Source: Gentiana macrophylla (taxonomy: Eukaryota; Streptophyta; Magnoliopsida; Gentianales; Gentianaceae). Taken from it: DNA of 64,000 nucleotides. Shown here piece by piece: positions 1-11,251 of the stretch. Position 1 is the first letter of the stretch. Each line of letters begins with the position of its first letter. Made by a program: the position numbers and the translations under genes. Below the pieces are notes generated by a model. That model searched no databases. It was not told the origin of the DNA and saw only the letters and a list, made by a program, of their open reading frames with translations. The stretch spans positions 76,857,491-76,921,490 of the forward strand of contig CM047806.1 in NCBI GenBank assembly GCA_026214975.1, read 5' to 3'.

Positions 1-102
1 TGCACGCCGACGGGTGAGAAGAGATTGTTTGTCACTTTCACCCATACTTGCATAAGCCTGTCGTCGTTTTAAGTTACGCAAAATCCGTTTCTCATTATCC
101 AT
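1..102 (-). CDS. Start of a possible Helitron-type replicase/helicase protein, cut by the window edge
   Basis: A minus-strand reading frame opens with ATG at 102 (in-frame TAG two codons upstream) and stays open to base 1, giving 34 residues. The peptide is very basic and ends ...YASMGESDKQSLLTRRRA. The pattern of a basic run, then Y-x-x-M, then K-x-x-L-L-x-R-R-R resembles the N-terminal segment of plant Helitron-encoded Rep/helicase proteins. That likeness is from memory and rests on few residues. No Rep or helicase motif is inside the window, so function cannot be confirmed. It could instead be the first exon of an unrelated basic protein. About 2.4 kb to the right on the same strand is a possible Helitron 5' terminus. 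Confidence 0.35.
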   Translation of the reverse strand, partial: MDNEKRILRNLKRRQAYASMGESDKQSLLTRRRA

Positions 103-118
103 ATTCTATAATGCTACG

Positions 119-2560
119 AAATTATCAGTTCCTGACGTAGACAGTAAATACGCTCGCTGTAATATATGCATAAGACATATAGCACCGAGATGTAGCAAAT
201 GCATGCATCCTCTTACGTATGTTACACATGCACAACAGGATGACTGGAACACTGTCTACGCATTTAGTATACTTCCTATAGTCACAAAGAGGAAGGAAAA
301 GCAACTATTGGCAAGTAAATAATTAATATGACGACCTTCAACCTACCAATTATAGGAATAACTATGTAATATATTGTAAGTGCAAAGCAGACAGTAATCC
401 TAACATGTAGCAGGAAACTGGGATTTTCTGTAGATCCCGTAACTACGGGGTTTGCAATAGATCCCCCAACTATTGAGGTTTGCAGTAGTACCTCTAACTA
501 CACTGACCTTAAGCAAGTTTCTTCTGAGCAAAGCAATGTAACACCAATACCTTCTTCCGAAACTGCCCAAAAAGTCAGTCAGGTAAGCGGGAATCTAAAT
601 TTGATTTATTTTTCATGCAACAAGCAAATACAGCAGTATCTAAGCACATAAAACATAGGAGAAGTTAAAAACTAAAGCTGCACAGCTAGAGAAGCAGTGG
701 GAAAAATATATACATCAATAAACCTACTAATTCAACGTGTAAGCACAGCGATACATACTCAGTAATCCATCACCATTGAAAGATAACACCAAACAAGGGC
801 AATGCATCCACCAAACAACAAAAATCCAAAAGGAAACGCGAAATAATGAAAGACACCCTCAAGCAAAAACTGTGTATTTGGTTAAGAAATCATTCAATAA
901 ATATGCACTAACAAAATCAACAAACCATATATAGTTAAGTATCTAGAAAGATGAATGGCAGCTTAAAAAAAAAAAAAAAACAGAATGTACAGCAAGGAGT
1001 AGTACCTTATTAAGAAAGCGATGACAGAGAGTGCAAAAGTAATCGTCTTCGCTGTGAAACAAAAAACCGGAACGAAGCAACTCAACAATAGAACATGTGC
1101 AACCCAAAAAGGCTAAAAAAAAAACGATACACAACCAAACAGAGCAAAACAAAGCAGAAGAGAATCACAATTTACACCAGAAAACACTATACAACAATGA
1201 AAACAAACAATGAACCCAAAAATTATTTACCAACCCAAAAAACCCAATAACCCGAGAAGGGAAAAATAAAAACACAACAATAAATCGCAAAACAACCCCA
1301 AGAGCACATGCAATGTAACACATAACACAACTACCTGATGAAAGAACAAAACGAAAAGACTAAATGCCAAAAATTTTCCAGAAAAACTCAGCTAGAAAGC
1401 TAATGACATAAAAAAAACAGAAAGGAAAATTGAAGAGAAAACAATCAACGATCAACTAAAGAATAAACCGGAACCCAAAAAACCCAAGAAAAATCCCAGA
1501 AAGAATGACCAAGCTAACACTGAAATGCCAAAAAAACGAAGAAAAGAAAGAACAGCAGTTACCTTACCAAAAGCTCCTTCTTCTCCGACAATATGCAGCA
1601 CCGATTACAACAACGGAAACACCAGATAATGAGAACTGACCAAACGAGTTCAGGATGATAATGAAACAGAAACATTTCATCTGCATGCAAAAAATGGGTA
1701 TATATCCGACCAACGTTTGAAGAAACCTCGGTTGCCATTTAACATGATTTTTACCGACGAAGAAGGCGGTAGTGGAAGGTTGTCTTGTAGTAGCAACGAC
1801 GTCGTTTTAGCCCTGGAAGTGCGAAAAAAAAAAACAGATAAGACAAAAATGGTAGTACAACATCTAAATATATTAGTTACCTCTAAGTTTAGATATATAT
1901 ATATATATAATTTTTTTTTTATCTATATGAAAGAAAAAGGTAATTTAAATAAAGTAGAGTGGGTATAAAGGACATAATAGAAGGAAAAAATGTCAAAAAG
2001 GACGCAAGAAGAAAAATTATGAGAAAAAGGGCGAATTACACCTAACTTGACGAAAACACCCCGTATAAATGGATTTCACGTTTAGCATTTACCAAAAAAA
2101 GGTCCACGTAAAATTAACCCTGATAGCAACAATTGATCTACTATTCCACAAAGTAGGAAATTTTTTACAAAATTTATGCGCCCAACAATAATTTCACACA
2201 CAATTAAATCAATTCTGCACTACAATAAGCTGCAAAGAAAGGGAACTACAACTTAGGGCTTCTAATCCGCGGATCACTGTGAATTACAAGCAGAGAAAGA
2301 AACAGATTGACTAAGTGGATTCCGGAGATGATGTGAAAGAAATCGGAGTAAATCTATTGTTGAATGCAATGCACTGAACATTGGAAATTCAATTGAAGAA
2401 TGAACAGTAGAATATATTGATGGCTTGAAGAATCTACTTATGTATAATCAATGAATTGTAAATAGCCATCAAGATTTTAGTTTCATTTCCACTGATGTGT
2501 TACACAAGGTTGATAGGAGACGGTGAACAAAATCCTTGAACATGTTCAATGGAATATAGT
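119..2560. other. AT-rich stretch without recognised genes
   Basis: No open frame here looks like a protein. The 69-codon minus-strand frame at 943-1152 is hydrophobic and low-complexity. At 421-516 there is a degenerate repeat of about 33 bases built on 'gatcccnnaactann' followed by 'ggtttgcaatag'. Several A- and T-runs occur (966-980, 1826-1837, 1910-1920). If the minus-strand protein at the left edge is a Helitron product, this would be its 5' leader. Confidence 0.5.
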
Positions 2561-2563
2561 AGA
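2548..2563 (-). other. Candidate Helitron 5' terminus
   Basis: Read on the minus strand from 2563 the sequence is TCTACTATATTCC, preceded by host A (plus-strand T at 2564). Many plant Helitrons begin TCTCTACTATATTAAA and insert between A and T. The match is short and the matching 3' end would lie outside the window. Confidence 0.25.
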
Positions 2564-3370
2564 TTGTTCGGTGGAATATTGTAGTGTATCTGTACAGGCC
2601 ACTTGAATAAATTCCACTTTATATATTCCACTATTCATATAAGTAACATACATGTGGTAGTCCTTTACTATTTGTAACTGAAATCCATTTCACTTTGTAG
2701 GTCATTGGTCCAGGACCATAATAAAATTTTCCGTTGAAACAAATCCAACAAATCAAGCATCTGAATTTTAGCGGTTACATACTCATAAATCGGAAAAAAT
2801 AAATAGAAAAGGGCAAATTAGTCTAGTGTAATGAAAAGTTGTCCTTAATGCCATTATTTGTAATTCAGTGGATTAAATATTAATTACTACCTATATTATG
2901 TCCTTTTCCACATTTTCCTATTGATCCTATCACCAGTTGGTACACCGTTTTTTAATCCAAATCAATAACATTTTGATCCAAATCAAGAATAAATTATAGG
3001 GGAAAGCGGATAGAAGGATAAAAAAATGTCAAAAATGGGGATGGAAAGACATATTTCATTTTGGGTTGTTAAAAAGGAATATTAATAATAGATTGACCGA
3101 AATGCCTTTTCATGTGGTAAATCTTTGAATAACTGCCTTGGAGTACTAGGGAATTATAAATGGCATTTATTGATCTGTTTGAAATGAATAGAAAATCAGA
3201 AGGAAAAAAAAAAAAAAAAAAAAAGTCTATAAAATCTTTCCCACACATTAATATCCTTAAAAAACACAAAATGAGTACATGATAATCTTCCCACGCATAA
3301 ATCATTTGACTTATACTCCTCAATCACAACGTAAAAGGTAAAAATATTAGATGTAGTTACAACAAAAATA
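2564..3370. other. Unassigned AT-rich DNA
   Basis: No gene or recognised repeat family is seen. It holds an A-tract at 3203-3223. The 3069-3323 minus-strand frame is an artefact of that tract. Confidence 0.5.
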
Positions 3371-3378
3371 TAGTAATA

Positions 3379-3766
3379 CCAGAGTTTTTAAAATCGGCCA
3401 ACTCGGCCGACTAGGCGCCGGTCGGCCATCAACCGACCCAACTTGACAGTACTCGGCCATGTCTAGGCAGGCTGGCGGAAAACTCGGGCCAAATCGGGTA
3501 CAAGGTGGATTCAAGGCAGGAAACTCGGGCCAACTTGGACAACTCGGTTTATTTATATTTGAAAGCCCTAAAATTAAGTAAAAATATATCATTCCCAAAA
3601 GTTGCGTTCTTTTTCCTCCATAGCCCCCTCCCTTTCCAAGCAGCGCCACCCACGGCCCGGCCCCATCCCCATCCTCATCCCCATCCCCATCGCAAATTGA
3701 GCCGGAAACCCTACAGCTGCACCGCCGACCACCGGCCAACCGGCAACATCATTTCCAACGAGGTTT

Positions 3767-3802
<36 letters not shown>

Positions 3803-4066
3803 CAGTTTCTATTTCCCAAACCATAAAAGCAAATCATTGTAATACACTAGTACTCCATTGAAATCATTGTATCATTATTTTTCGGGGTTTGTCGTAGTAT
3901 TTTGTTTTCTTTCGTTTTTGTTTAGTCCATTGTTATTAATTTTATTAACGAAATAATTAAAAAAATTCCACATCCGTCTAGTCCCCGACTAGTCCCCCAC
4001 GTAACCGACTAGTCCTAACTCCCCACCCGTCCAACCGACTAGCGCCTAGCTACTTTTAGAACATTG
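3379..4066. mobile_element. Non-autonomous hAT-type MITE
   Basis: The element starts CAGAGTTTTTAAAATCGGCC at 3379. Its right end, read inward on the other strand, is CAATGTTCTAAAAGTAGC, so it has imperfect terminal inverted repeats. It is flanked by a perfect 8-bp duplication, agtaatac, at 3371-3378 and 4067-4074, the length expected for hAT transposition. Both subterminal regions are rich in GGCCGACTAG/CGACTAGTC motifs, as in many plant hAT MITEs. The interior has a CCCCAT/CATCCC microsatellite (3661-3690), which gives a spurious poly-His/Pro frame, and a T-run (3768-3802). There is no transposase. Confidence 0.85.
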
Positions 4067-4223
4067 AGTAATACTGATAAAAAAGGTGTAGTCGGATAAA
4101 AAAACTGTAATTACAGATAAAAAAAGTGTACTCACAGCCAAAAAATGTAGTAAAACTAGAAAAAAATATAGTAACATATACAACAACGTAGTTACAACCA
4201 ATATACAAAGAAGTAGTCACTCA

Positions 4224-4441
4224 TAATTGTTATTGTATGTCAGTAATGATCATGCTTATTCAATTTTTACTTCACGTGTTACTGTTACTTCACTCGTAAT
4301 TTTTTACTATATGCCAGAAATTGTCATTCTTATTGTATTATTACTTCATGTGCTACTGTTACTTCTCTCATAATTTTTACTGTATGCGGAAAATATCATT
4401 CTGATTGCATTGTTATTTCACGTGTTATTGTTACTTCACTA
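4224..4441. repeat. Three-copy minisatellite, unit about 74 bp
   Basis: Degenerate copies begin at about 4224, 4297 and 4371. Each starts taatt, ends ttacttcac and contains 'gtnactgttactt'. Confidence 0.75.
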
Positions 4442-4445
4442 GTAA

Positions 4446-4746
<301 letters not shown>

Positions 4747-5364
4747 TTTTATGTAGTTACACCTCCTTTATTTACTTCCCTTTATTTACGTTTTGTTTGT
4801 AACCGTCATTTATGGAAAAGAAATACACGCATAATTATGAAATAGGGTTATTATCGGAACTCTAAATTAATTTTGTCCGTGTTAATTATGTGTGTACTTC
4901 TAGCATTATTTATTAGTAAATGTGTCATTCTTGACAAAAATCTATAAATTACAAGGTGATCAAATACGTGTTATTCAAGATGATATGAAGAATAATCACC
5001 TGGATTCACGTTTTCTAGGAGATCTATCGTTCTTTCTTTTCTGCATCCGAATCGTTTCGCAGCTGGCATCCAATAGAGGTAAGAATTATATAATTGATGG
5101 TTTAGGTTAAATTTATGATTTTTAATTGATTTAATTTGTATTAGTTGTCTGTAATTAATTTATGGTTGCACGAATTTTGAGTCGTTACTCTACTAGGAAA
5201 AATAGATCGATCGCAGGAAAAGAAGAGGATTCGGTACCCCCGACGTGGTGGAGCCACAACCTCCGAGGCAGGAGCCTCAAATCCGATTTGGTTCCGGTAG
5301 ATCATCTGTCTTGTACACTGTACACTTTCATGTACGATCCAGTCAGCATGAATTAATATTTTAC

Positions 5365-5422
<58 letters not shown>

Positions 5423-5485
5423 ATTATTATCATCATTATTTATCTATTTGTTTATTTATTTAATCTTACTTCATGTAGTAAAGTT
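4747..5485. other. Unassigned DNA with a (TTA)n microsatellite
   Basis: No recognised gene. (TTA)n occupies about 5366-5425. Short frames at 4922-5110 and 5162-5356 have no family features I can name. A GT donor-like 'agaggtaagaa' near 5076 hints at a possible exon edge, but nothing else supports one. Confidence 0.5.
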
Positions 5486-5632
5486 ATACGCATAGGAAAA
5501 TTTTATACTGGTCAATGACCATCAAACTCAATCTTAAATTCAATGGTTGAGAATTTACACACATGATCATAACCACTCATGTGATGATATGTGTCCATTG
5601 AGTTTTTTTATTTTTATTTTTATTTTTTTTAA

Positions 5633-6219
5633 CTTGTAATTTTATTGAAAGATGATAAAAGGATTACAAGTTTTTTCCATCCATGGCCTCCTCACTCTTA
5701 AAGATGTCATCAATGTGCTACCCCACCTCCTTAAAACCCTGGTCTGAAAAATGCTGTGTTGGGAAAAATCAGGTGCCAGGGAAACAGTATGAGCCTCATA
5801 CATTGGCAAAAAACAGCTCAAAGCAGGAAAATTCAAAACAGTAACATATAAGCATGTACATCCTTTAAATGAAAAGAGAATGCAATGCACCCTATTCTTC
5901 AAACTAAGTTGCTGTATATCTTCAGTCAATCATGCTTCTTGTGGTAGCTTTTGTTGTGAGAGAGAATAAACTCCTTTGATATTAGCCTTCCAAGCTATGA
6001 TCCACTGCAATCTAAGAGCCATATACCCTTCCAGGATGTCGGAATCTCTGTGAATCATGGATCTGACATAGACAAAAACACCTGTTATGCTCATATAGAA
6101 GAGAATAATGAAGCAAAAGATGATGGAAATATCAAAAATACAACCTGGTTTGCACCCTTCATGAAGTAAATTCTGAAGGGTGCTTCCAAGAGAAACAACC
6201 ATTTGTAAAAGCATCTCCA
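5633..6219 (-). other. 3' untranslated region of the LINE
   Basis: About 590 bp between the RNase H stop and the A-rich tail. Short frames here have no domain. Confidence 0.6.
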
Positions 6220-6700
6220 TCATTTATATCTGATGTGAGGCATCTGCAGCAAATCTTCATAAAGGATGAGTCTGAGGGCTTTATCAACACCATCCCTGCT
6301 TATGATTCTGGGTTGCTGTGTGGTACTAGCCTGTTTGGCTAGAAAATATGCAGTCATGTTCCCTTCTCTATAAATGTGCTTAATCTGGAATTGATACTGT
6401 TGTATCACGGCAGTCATCTGGGTAATAACATCAATGTGCTGCCAAGGAGCCTGAGCAATACCATGAACCATAGCAACAAGCTGCTTTGAATCACATTCAA
6501 TAACCACTTTGTTAAGATGCAGGTCAATACAATGAGATATGCCAGCTTTTAGGGCTCTCATCTCTGCTTCAAAATTAGTAGCAATCCCATAGGCCTGTGT
6601 ACCTGCTAGGACAATACTGTTGTACTCATCTCTAATGATAAAACCTCCTCCAGGAAGGCCCGGGTTGTGGAGTGAAGACCCATCAGTATTTAGCTTATGG
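6220..6700 (-). pseudogene. LINE RNase H domain
   Basis: Reading leftward from about 6695, the frame gives LNTDGSSLHNPG...GGGFIIRD, then NFEAEMRALKAGI, then VVIECDSKQLV. This is a plant-type RNase H fold (as in LINE tails and RVT_3) with the catalytic Asp of TDGS, the Glu of FEAE and the Asp of CDS all present. It ends ...LLQMPHIRYK-stop at 6220. The enzyme would cut the RNA strand of RNA:DNA hybrids during reverse transcription. The domain itself reads cleanly, but it is cut from the upstream part by stops around 6,800-6,900 and by the hAT insertion. Confidence 0.8.
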
Positions 6701-7029
6701 AAAGAATGAGGAGGAGCCTGCCATTTGATGGCTATGGCAACCTTTGTAGGTTTAGGAGCAAGGTGTTTTAGAAGCCCAGAGTCTATAATTAAGAATCTTA
6801 TCCTCCTTGCTCTTCAGAGTAATATTCATATTCTAACAAATAGACTGCATATCAGCTATGATATTCTTGATGAGCAAATTAGTCCCTATATCCACATCAT
6901 GCAATGCATTGCATCTACTCTTCCAAAGGCCCCAGAAGATAAGAGAGGGTAAAGCCGGATAACCTTCCTAAGAGCTCCCTTGATGGGTGTATTCCACCAA
7001 GCTTGTTGAACTTCTAGCACAGTGGAAGC

Positions 7030-7708
7030 TAGGCCTGTAAACGAGCCGAACCCTACCAAACCCTGTCAGTATTTGACTCGGCTCGAAATTATTCGAATAT
7101 AGAGTTCGGCTCGGCTCGAAATTTTCGAGCCTAAAATATTAGGGTTCGGCTCGGCTCGAAATTTTAAATGGGGGAAATTATTCGGTCCGATTCGGCTCGA
7201 AATGTTCAAATAGTTCGAACATGTTCGGCTCGTTCTGGACATGTTTATATATATATAAATTTTTTTGTGAAAGGAATAAATAAAAAATTCTATTTCAAAA
7301 ATATTACATGCCCCAAAATATAACATGTCCAAAGTATAACATGTTTACATGTCCAAAATATTAGTCCAAAATATTACATTACATGTCTAAAACGTCAAAA
7401 TGAATTCAAATTGGAACAACTTCATAAACCAAAAGTAGTAAAGTCACCAAAATCCAAAATACACTTCCAAATCCCAATCGAATATATTGAGAATTTATTC
7501 AATTATTCTCATTAAAGAATTTATATTGAACCGAACTATGCTGCAAGTGTACGAGCCGAATATTATCGAACATGTTTGGCTCGGTTGTCGAATACCTATT
7601 TCTAAAGCTTGATTTGACGTTTGATGATACGAATCAAGCCTCGAATCGAACATTTTCGAGCCGAATACATCGAATCGAATCAAATATTAAGGCTCACTTA
7701 CAGCCCTA
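7030..7708. mobile_element. Ac-like hAT MITE inside the LINE
   Basis: Ends are TAGGCCTGTAAACGAGCC on the left and, on the other strand from 7708, TAGGGCTGTAAGTGAGCC. These recall the TAGGG-type ends of Ac-like hAT elements. A perfect 8-bp duplication, gtggaagc, lies at 7022-7029 and 7709-7716. The interior is full of TTCGGCTCG/CGAGCCGAA motifs in both orientations and has no transposase. Removing it joins the LINE zinc-finger-like part to the part leading into RNase H. Confidence 0.88.
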
Positions 7709-7716
7709 GTGGAAGC

Positions 7717-8330
7717 AGTAGGGGAAAACTGGAGAGCCTTTTGAAAAAATCCCCAAACTGATTGTGCTCTGGAGCAGGCCCAGAAGCCATGGTTAATTGT
7801 ATCCTCTTGATAACAGTGAGGACATTTAAAAGGCCCATAAATCCCCATTTTGATAAGCTGATCAGCAAATGGCAGAAGATCATTACAGATTTTCAGTGCA
7901 GTATGGATATCTTAAGTGGCATATATGGTTTCTGAATTTCACCTAGCTCATATAAAGAACCTCTTTTAGCTCTGATCACTTCATATGCTGAGGAAACAGT
8001 AAAGCAACCTGAACTGACTGGAGTCTAGACCCATTTACCAACAGGTTCAGTCAAATAGATCATATGTTGATCCTTATACTCTTGAACAGGACCTAGGAGT
8101 TTCCAAGCATATAGCTTATATAGGGGATAGGACCCTATCATTACTTTTTTGGCCCACAAGCCCTGTTGGTGATGAATCTTCCACCACAATTTACAGGCTA
8201 GTGCAGGCTGGAATGCTTTGATGCTTCTGATTCCAAGGCCATTTTCAGTAGTAGGGAAACATATTTTGTCCCAGCTTCTCCAATGCCTCCTCTTATGCTG
8301 CTCACTGTCATTCCACAAAAAGTTTTCCAT
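7717..8330 (-). pseudogene. LINE connection and zf-RVT-like region
   Basis: Reading leftward, 8330-8025 gives WNDSEQHKRRHWRSWDKICFP, then ENGLGIRS and FQPALACKLWWKI, the usual W-x-x-x-C-x-P...GGLGIR region after the LINE reverse transcriptase. After a frame break, 7870-7717 encodes a C-P-H-C...H-G-F-W-x-C cluster, the zinc-binding-like zf-RVT motif of plant LINEs. It is split from the RNase H by the hAT insertion. Confidence 0.75.
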
Positions 8331-8345
8331 GATTTGCTCCAGTTT

Positions 8346-9489
8346 TTACACTATAGCAATAGGAAGCTTCATAGCAGACATAATATTTATTGGTATTGAT
8401 GAAAGAACATGCTTGATAAGAACAATCCTACCCCCTGGAGATAAATATTTATTATACCACTTGTTGAGTTTAGCTTCAAATTTCTCAATTATAAACTGAA
8501 AGTAAGTTGATTTTTCCCTGCCATAGAAAATAGGACATCCCAGATACTTAAAAGGGAAAGCAGCTTGCTGCATACCAGTTATAGCTTGGACAGCCTGAAC
8601 TGTCTTTTTAGGAGCCCTGCTAGACATTATGTAAGAGCTTTTTTCTCTATTGACTTTCTGCCCAGTTGCCTTCTCATAGATATCCGAAAAATTGGTCAGC
8701 TTGTGTAGAGTTTGTCTTGCAGCTCTAGCGAAGATGATAAGATCATCAGCATATAGAGAATGGGTTACAGGAGCAAAACCTTTTGGGGTAGAATAAGTAA
8801 CAAATCACAGGTATCATGATCTTTTTTAAACCCCTGGATATGGATTCAGTCAAGATAATAAAAAGATATGGGGATAGGGGGTCACCTTGCTTGATTCCTT
8901 TAAAGGACTTAAAAAAGCCAGTTGGGGACCCGTTTATAAGAATAGAGAAGTAGCTGCCCATTAGATTATTCATTACCAAAAGCATAAACTCCTCATTGAA
9001 ACCAAATTTTCGAAGCAATTTGCTAAGAAAAGGCCAAGATACCGTATCAATGGCCTTCATAATGTCAAGATTGAATATAATATTGTGGCCTATAGCTTTT
9101 TTATGAATAAACTAGGCTAACTCTTGAACTAAAAGAACATTGTCAGCAACGTCTTTACCTTGCAGGAAAGCTGATTACTCTTCAGAAATGATAGAAGATA
9201 GGATATGTTGCAATCTCATTGTTAAAATTTTTGTACAAATTTTGTTGAAGAAAGTGCTAAGAGATATTGGCCTGTAATCAGCAAAAGTAGTTGGAGTAGC
9301 TTTTTTTGCTATAAGGGAAATAAGAGTAGAGCCCACAGATCTAGGAAGGAAAGTGCCAGAAAAGAAGTCTTGGACTGCAATTAACACATCCAGCTTGATA
9401 ATATCCCAACATGCCCGGTAGAAAACCCCAGAAAAACCATCAATGCCAGGAGCACTTGAAGGATTCAAGTCAAACACTGCTTCCTTCAC
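8346..9489 (-). pseudogene. LINE reverse transcriptase, broken
   Basis: From 9489 leftward: AVFDLNPSSAPGIDGFSGVF, then SVGSTLISLIAK and FADYRPISLSTFFNK, which are motifs 0-2 of LINE reverse transcriptases. A TAG stop lies near 9110. Then come WPFLSKLLRKFGF and GIKQGDPLSPYLF (motif B) in a frame ending at 8746. The catalytic YADD is read in another frame near 8750-8760, after a frameshift around 8800. KYLGCPIFYGR and GRIVLIKHVLSSIP follow at 8346-8627. The order and motifs are those of an R2/L1-type non-LTR reverse transcriptase. Confidence 0.88.
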
Positions 9490-9539
9490 CTCCTCAAGAG
9501 TAACAATTCTGGTTAGAGATATATTATCCTCATCAATGA

Positions 9540-10704
9540 CTAAGTAGGAATAAAGTCAAGAAGGTACTGAATAGTTTCTTCATCAGCTTGCTCATTCTGA
9601 CTAAGTAAAGTGGAGAAAAACCTAGTTGCCTCCTCGGAAATGCTATTAGAAGCAGTACACCAGTCCCCATTTTCATTTTTAATCCTCTGGATCTGCATTT
9701 TCCTGATTCTATCCTTGACAGAGGCATGGAAAAAGCTGGTGTTTCTGTCCCCTTCTGTAAACCACTTATACTTTGATCTTTGTTTCCAGAATTCCTCTTG
9801 TAGAGATAAGTAAAGACAATAAACAGCAGTAGCATGATGAAGGGTGGTTCTGTTTTCTGAAGTTGGATGCTGATCATAAATTGTTTCTTGCTCCAAAACA
9901 ACAGTTTCTTGGATCTGCACCTTTTTTTGAATATCCCCAAAAACTTCTTTATTCCACTTTTTTAGCCATGGAAGAGGCTGATGCATGAGCATTCCATTCT
10001 TCTGAACTATAGTATGAAAATCTTTGTGTAAAGTCCATATATTTTGAAATCTGAAAATAAAAAGGCCTCTTTTACTATGACATGGCTTGTAGCAAAGGGG
10101 CCTATGATCTGAGACCACTCTCCCCAAAACCTTAACTAGGCCATGACCAAAACAGTCTGACCAAATTTCAATTATCATCACCCTATCCAACCTTTTTTGA
10201 ACATAAGCTGTATTTCTCCATCCTGCCCAAGTAAAAAGGGGCCCTGATGTGGGAGGTTCTTGTGAAGCACATGAAGCAATCATTTGATTAAAATCCCTCA
10301 TAGCTCCAGAATCAGGCTGGTCCATGCCAAAATACTCTTCCAAGGATCTAATAACATTAAAATCACAACCAATTAAGCAAGGTATCTGAGAGACCACCAT
10401 ATTACCTAAATCTTCCCACAGACTGGTTCTTGACGTTCTAGTACATTTAGCATAAACACAAGTAATCTGAAAGCTAGAAGAACCTGAAAACTTGATATGT
10501 ATAGCTTGAGCATTTGTGCAGTAGATATCAAACTGACCCAACCAAACCTAATTTATTCTTTATAGGATCTAAATCGCTATCCTGAAGCATTGGTTCTGAT
10601 ATTGCTACATAAGAGATTTTATTGATTTTTATTAGTTTTTTCAGACGCCTAATGGAGCTTGCAGAGCCAAGCCCTCTTATATTCCAGAAAAGACAGTTCA
10701 TCAT
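9540..10704 (-). pseudogene. LINE AP-type endonuclease and linker
   Basis: The frame starting at ATG 10704 reads MMNCLFWNIRGLGSASS, the usual start of plant LINE ORF2 endonucleases, with an SEP in the catalytic Glu region. A one-base shift near 10,541 moves to the frame 10541-9540, which has IGCDFNVI (Asp-Asn pair), FTWAGWR and VSDHRPL (Ser-Asp-His). These are the apurinic-endonuclease catalytic blocks that nick target DNA. The C-terminal part is the linker before the reverse transcriptase, including FTEGDRNTSFFHA. A stop at 9540 and later breaks inactivate it. Confidence 0.88.
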
Positions 10705-10787
10705 TGTTGGAGTTTTGAACGAAAATCTAAGGATGTGTCCATTGAGTTCGATGGTCTTTGACCACCATAAAATTTTCCTATATGCAT

Positions 10788-11251
10788 AATAAGATCATAT
10801 GCATTACGCATGTCAGATGGGTCATAGTTAGGTATTGTCATCCTTTTACATTAGCTATGAGTTCTCGAGAATCCTTAACATCCATAACGTGCCCACACCT
10901 GAGGGTTATGCAATTTCAGGTGGATGTTGGGCCGGTTATAAGTGTCCTCTTGCGGGTTTAACTGAGTGTGGTAATAGCAGACCGGTTAGCTTTTCTATTT
11001 AATATTAGATCCATGGTGTAGCCTGACATGTTTATATTTATTACTGGATCATGAATGTATGCATGGTATAATGTAGGACCTCTTTTTGTGGTCTATACAA
11101 AGGCACAATAATCATCTGATAGCACTTACACATATGTCACGTATGCATAATATGATATGATAATTTATAGCAACCGAGATATGATAATCCTGTGTGGATA
11201 TGAGGTTATGTTAAGACAAGTAACGAAAGTATATAATTGTATGGTAAGTAT
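10788..11251. other. Unassigned flank
   Basis: No gene or known element seen between the MITE duplication and the truncated copia LTR. Confidence 0.5.

Larger units (their letters stand above)
5605..10732 (-). mobile_element. LINE (L1-type, RNase H-bearing), 5'-truncated
   Basis: The LINE lies on the minus strand. A perfect 16-bp target duplication (atgtgtccattgagtt) sits at 5589-5604 and 10733-10748. The 3' end is at the left and has an A-rich tail (T-rich on the plus strand, 5605-5632) preceded by AATAAA. Order from right to left is endonuclease, reverse transcriptase, connection with zinc-finger-like region, then RNase H. No ORF1 is seen: the insert begins just upstream of the endonuclease, so it is probably 5'-truncated. 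It interrupts a MITE and is interrupted by a hAT element. Several stops and frameshifts make it inactive. Confidence 0.92.
5494..10779. mobile_element. Small MITE (about 140 bp), split by the LINE
   Basis: The left part is 5494-5604 and the right part 10749-10779. The terminal repeats are long: left AGGAAAATTTTATACTGGTC, and right (read inward on the other strand) AGGAAAATTTTATGGTGGTC. They go on matching through 'GACCATC' and 'AACTCAAT', about 39 bp with few mismatches. Flanks are atacgcat (5486-5493) and atatgcat (10780-10787), a likely 8-bp duplication with one change. Without the LINE the element is about 142 bp. Superfamily is uncertain: hAT by duplication length, with unusual ends. Confidence 0.75.

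Noticed and set aside
943..1152. Hydrophobic minus-strand frame with possible splice sites
   Set aside because: Low-complexity, T-rich, no similarity recognised; splice-like sites alone are not enough.
3505..3861. Plus and minus frames rich in His/Pro and Gly/Asp
   Set aside because: They translate a CCCCAT-type microsatellite inside the hAT MITE.
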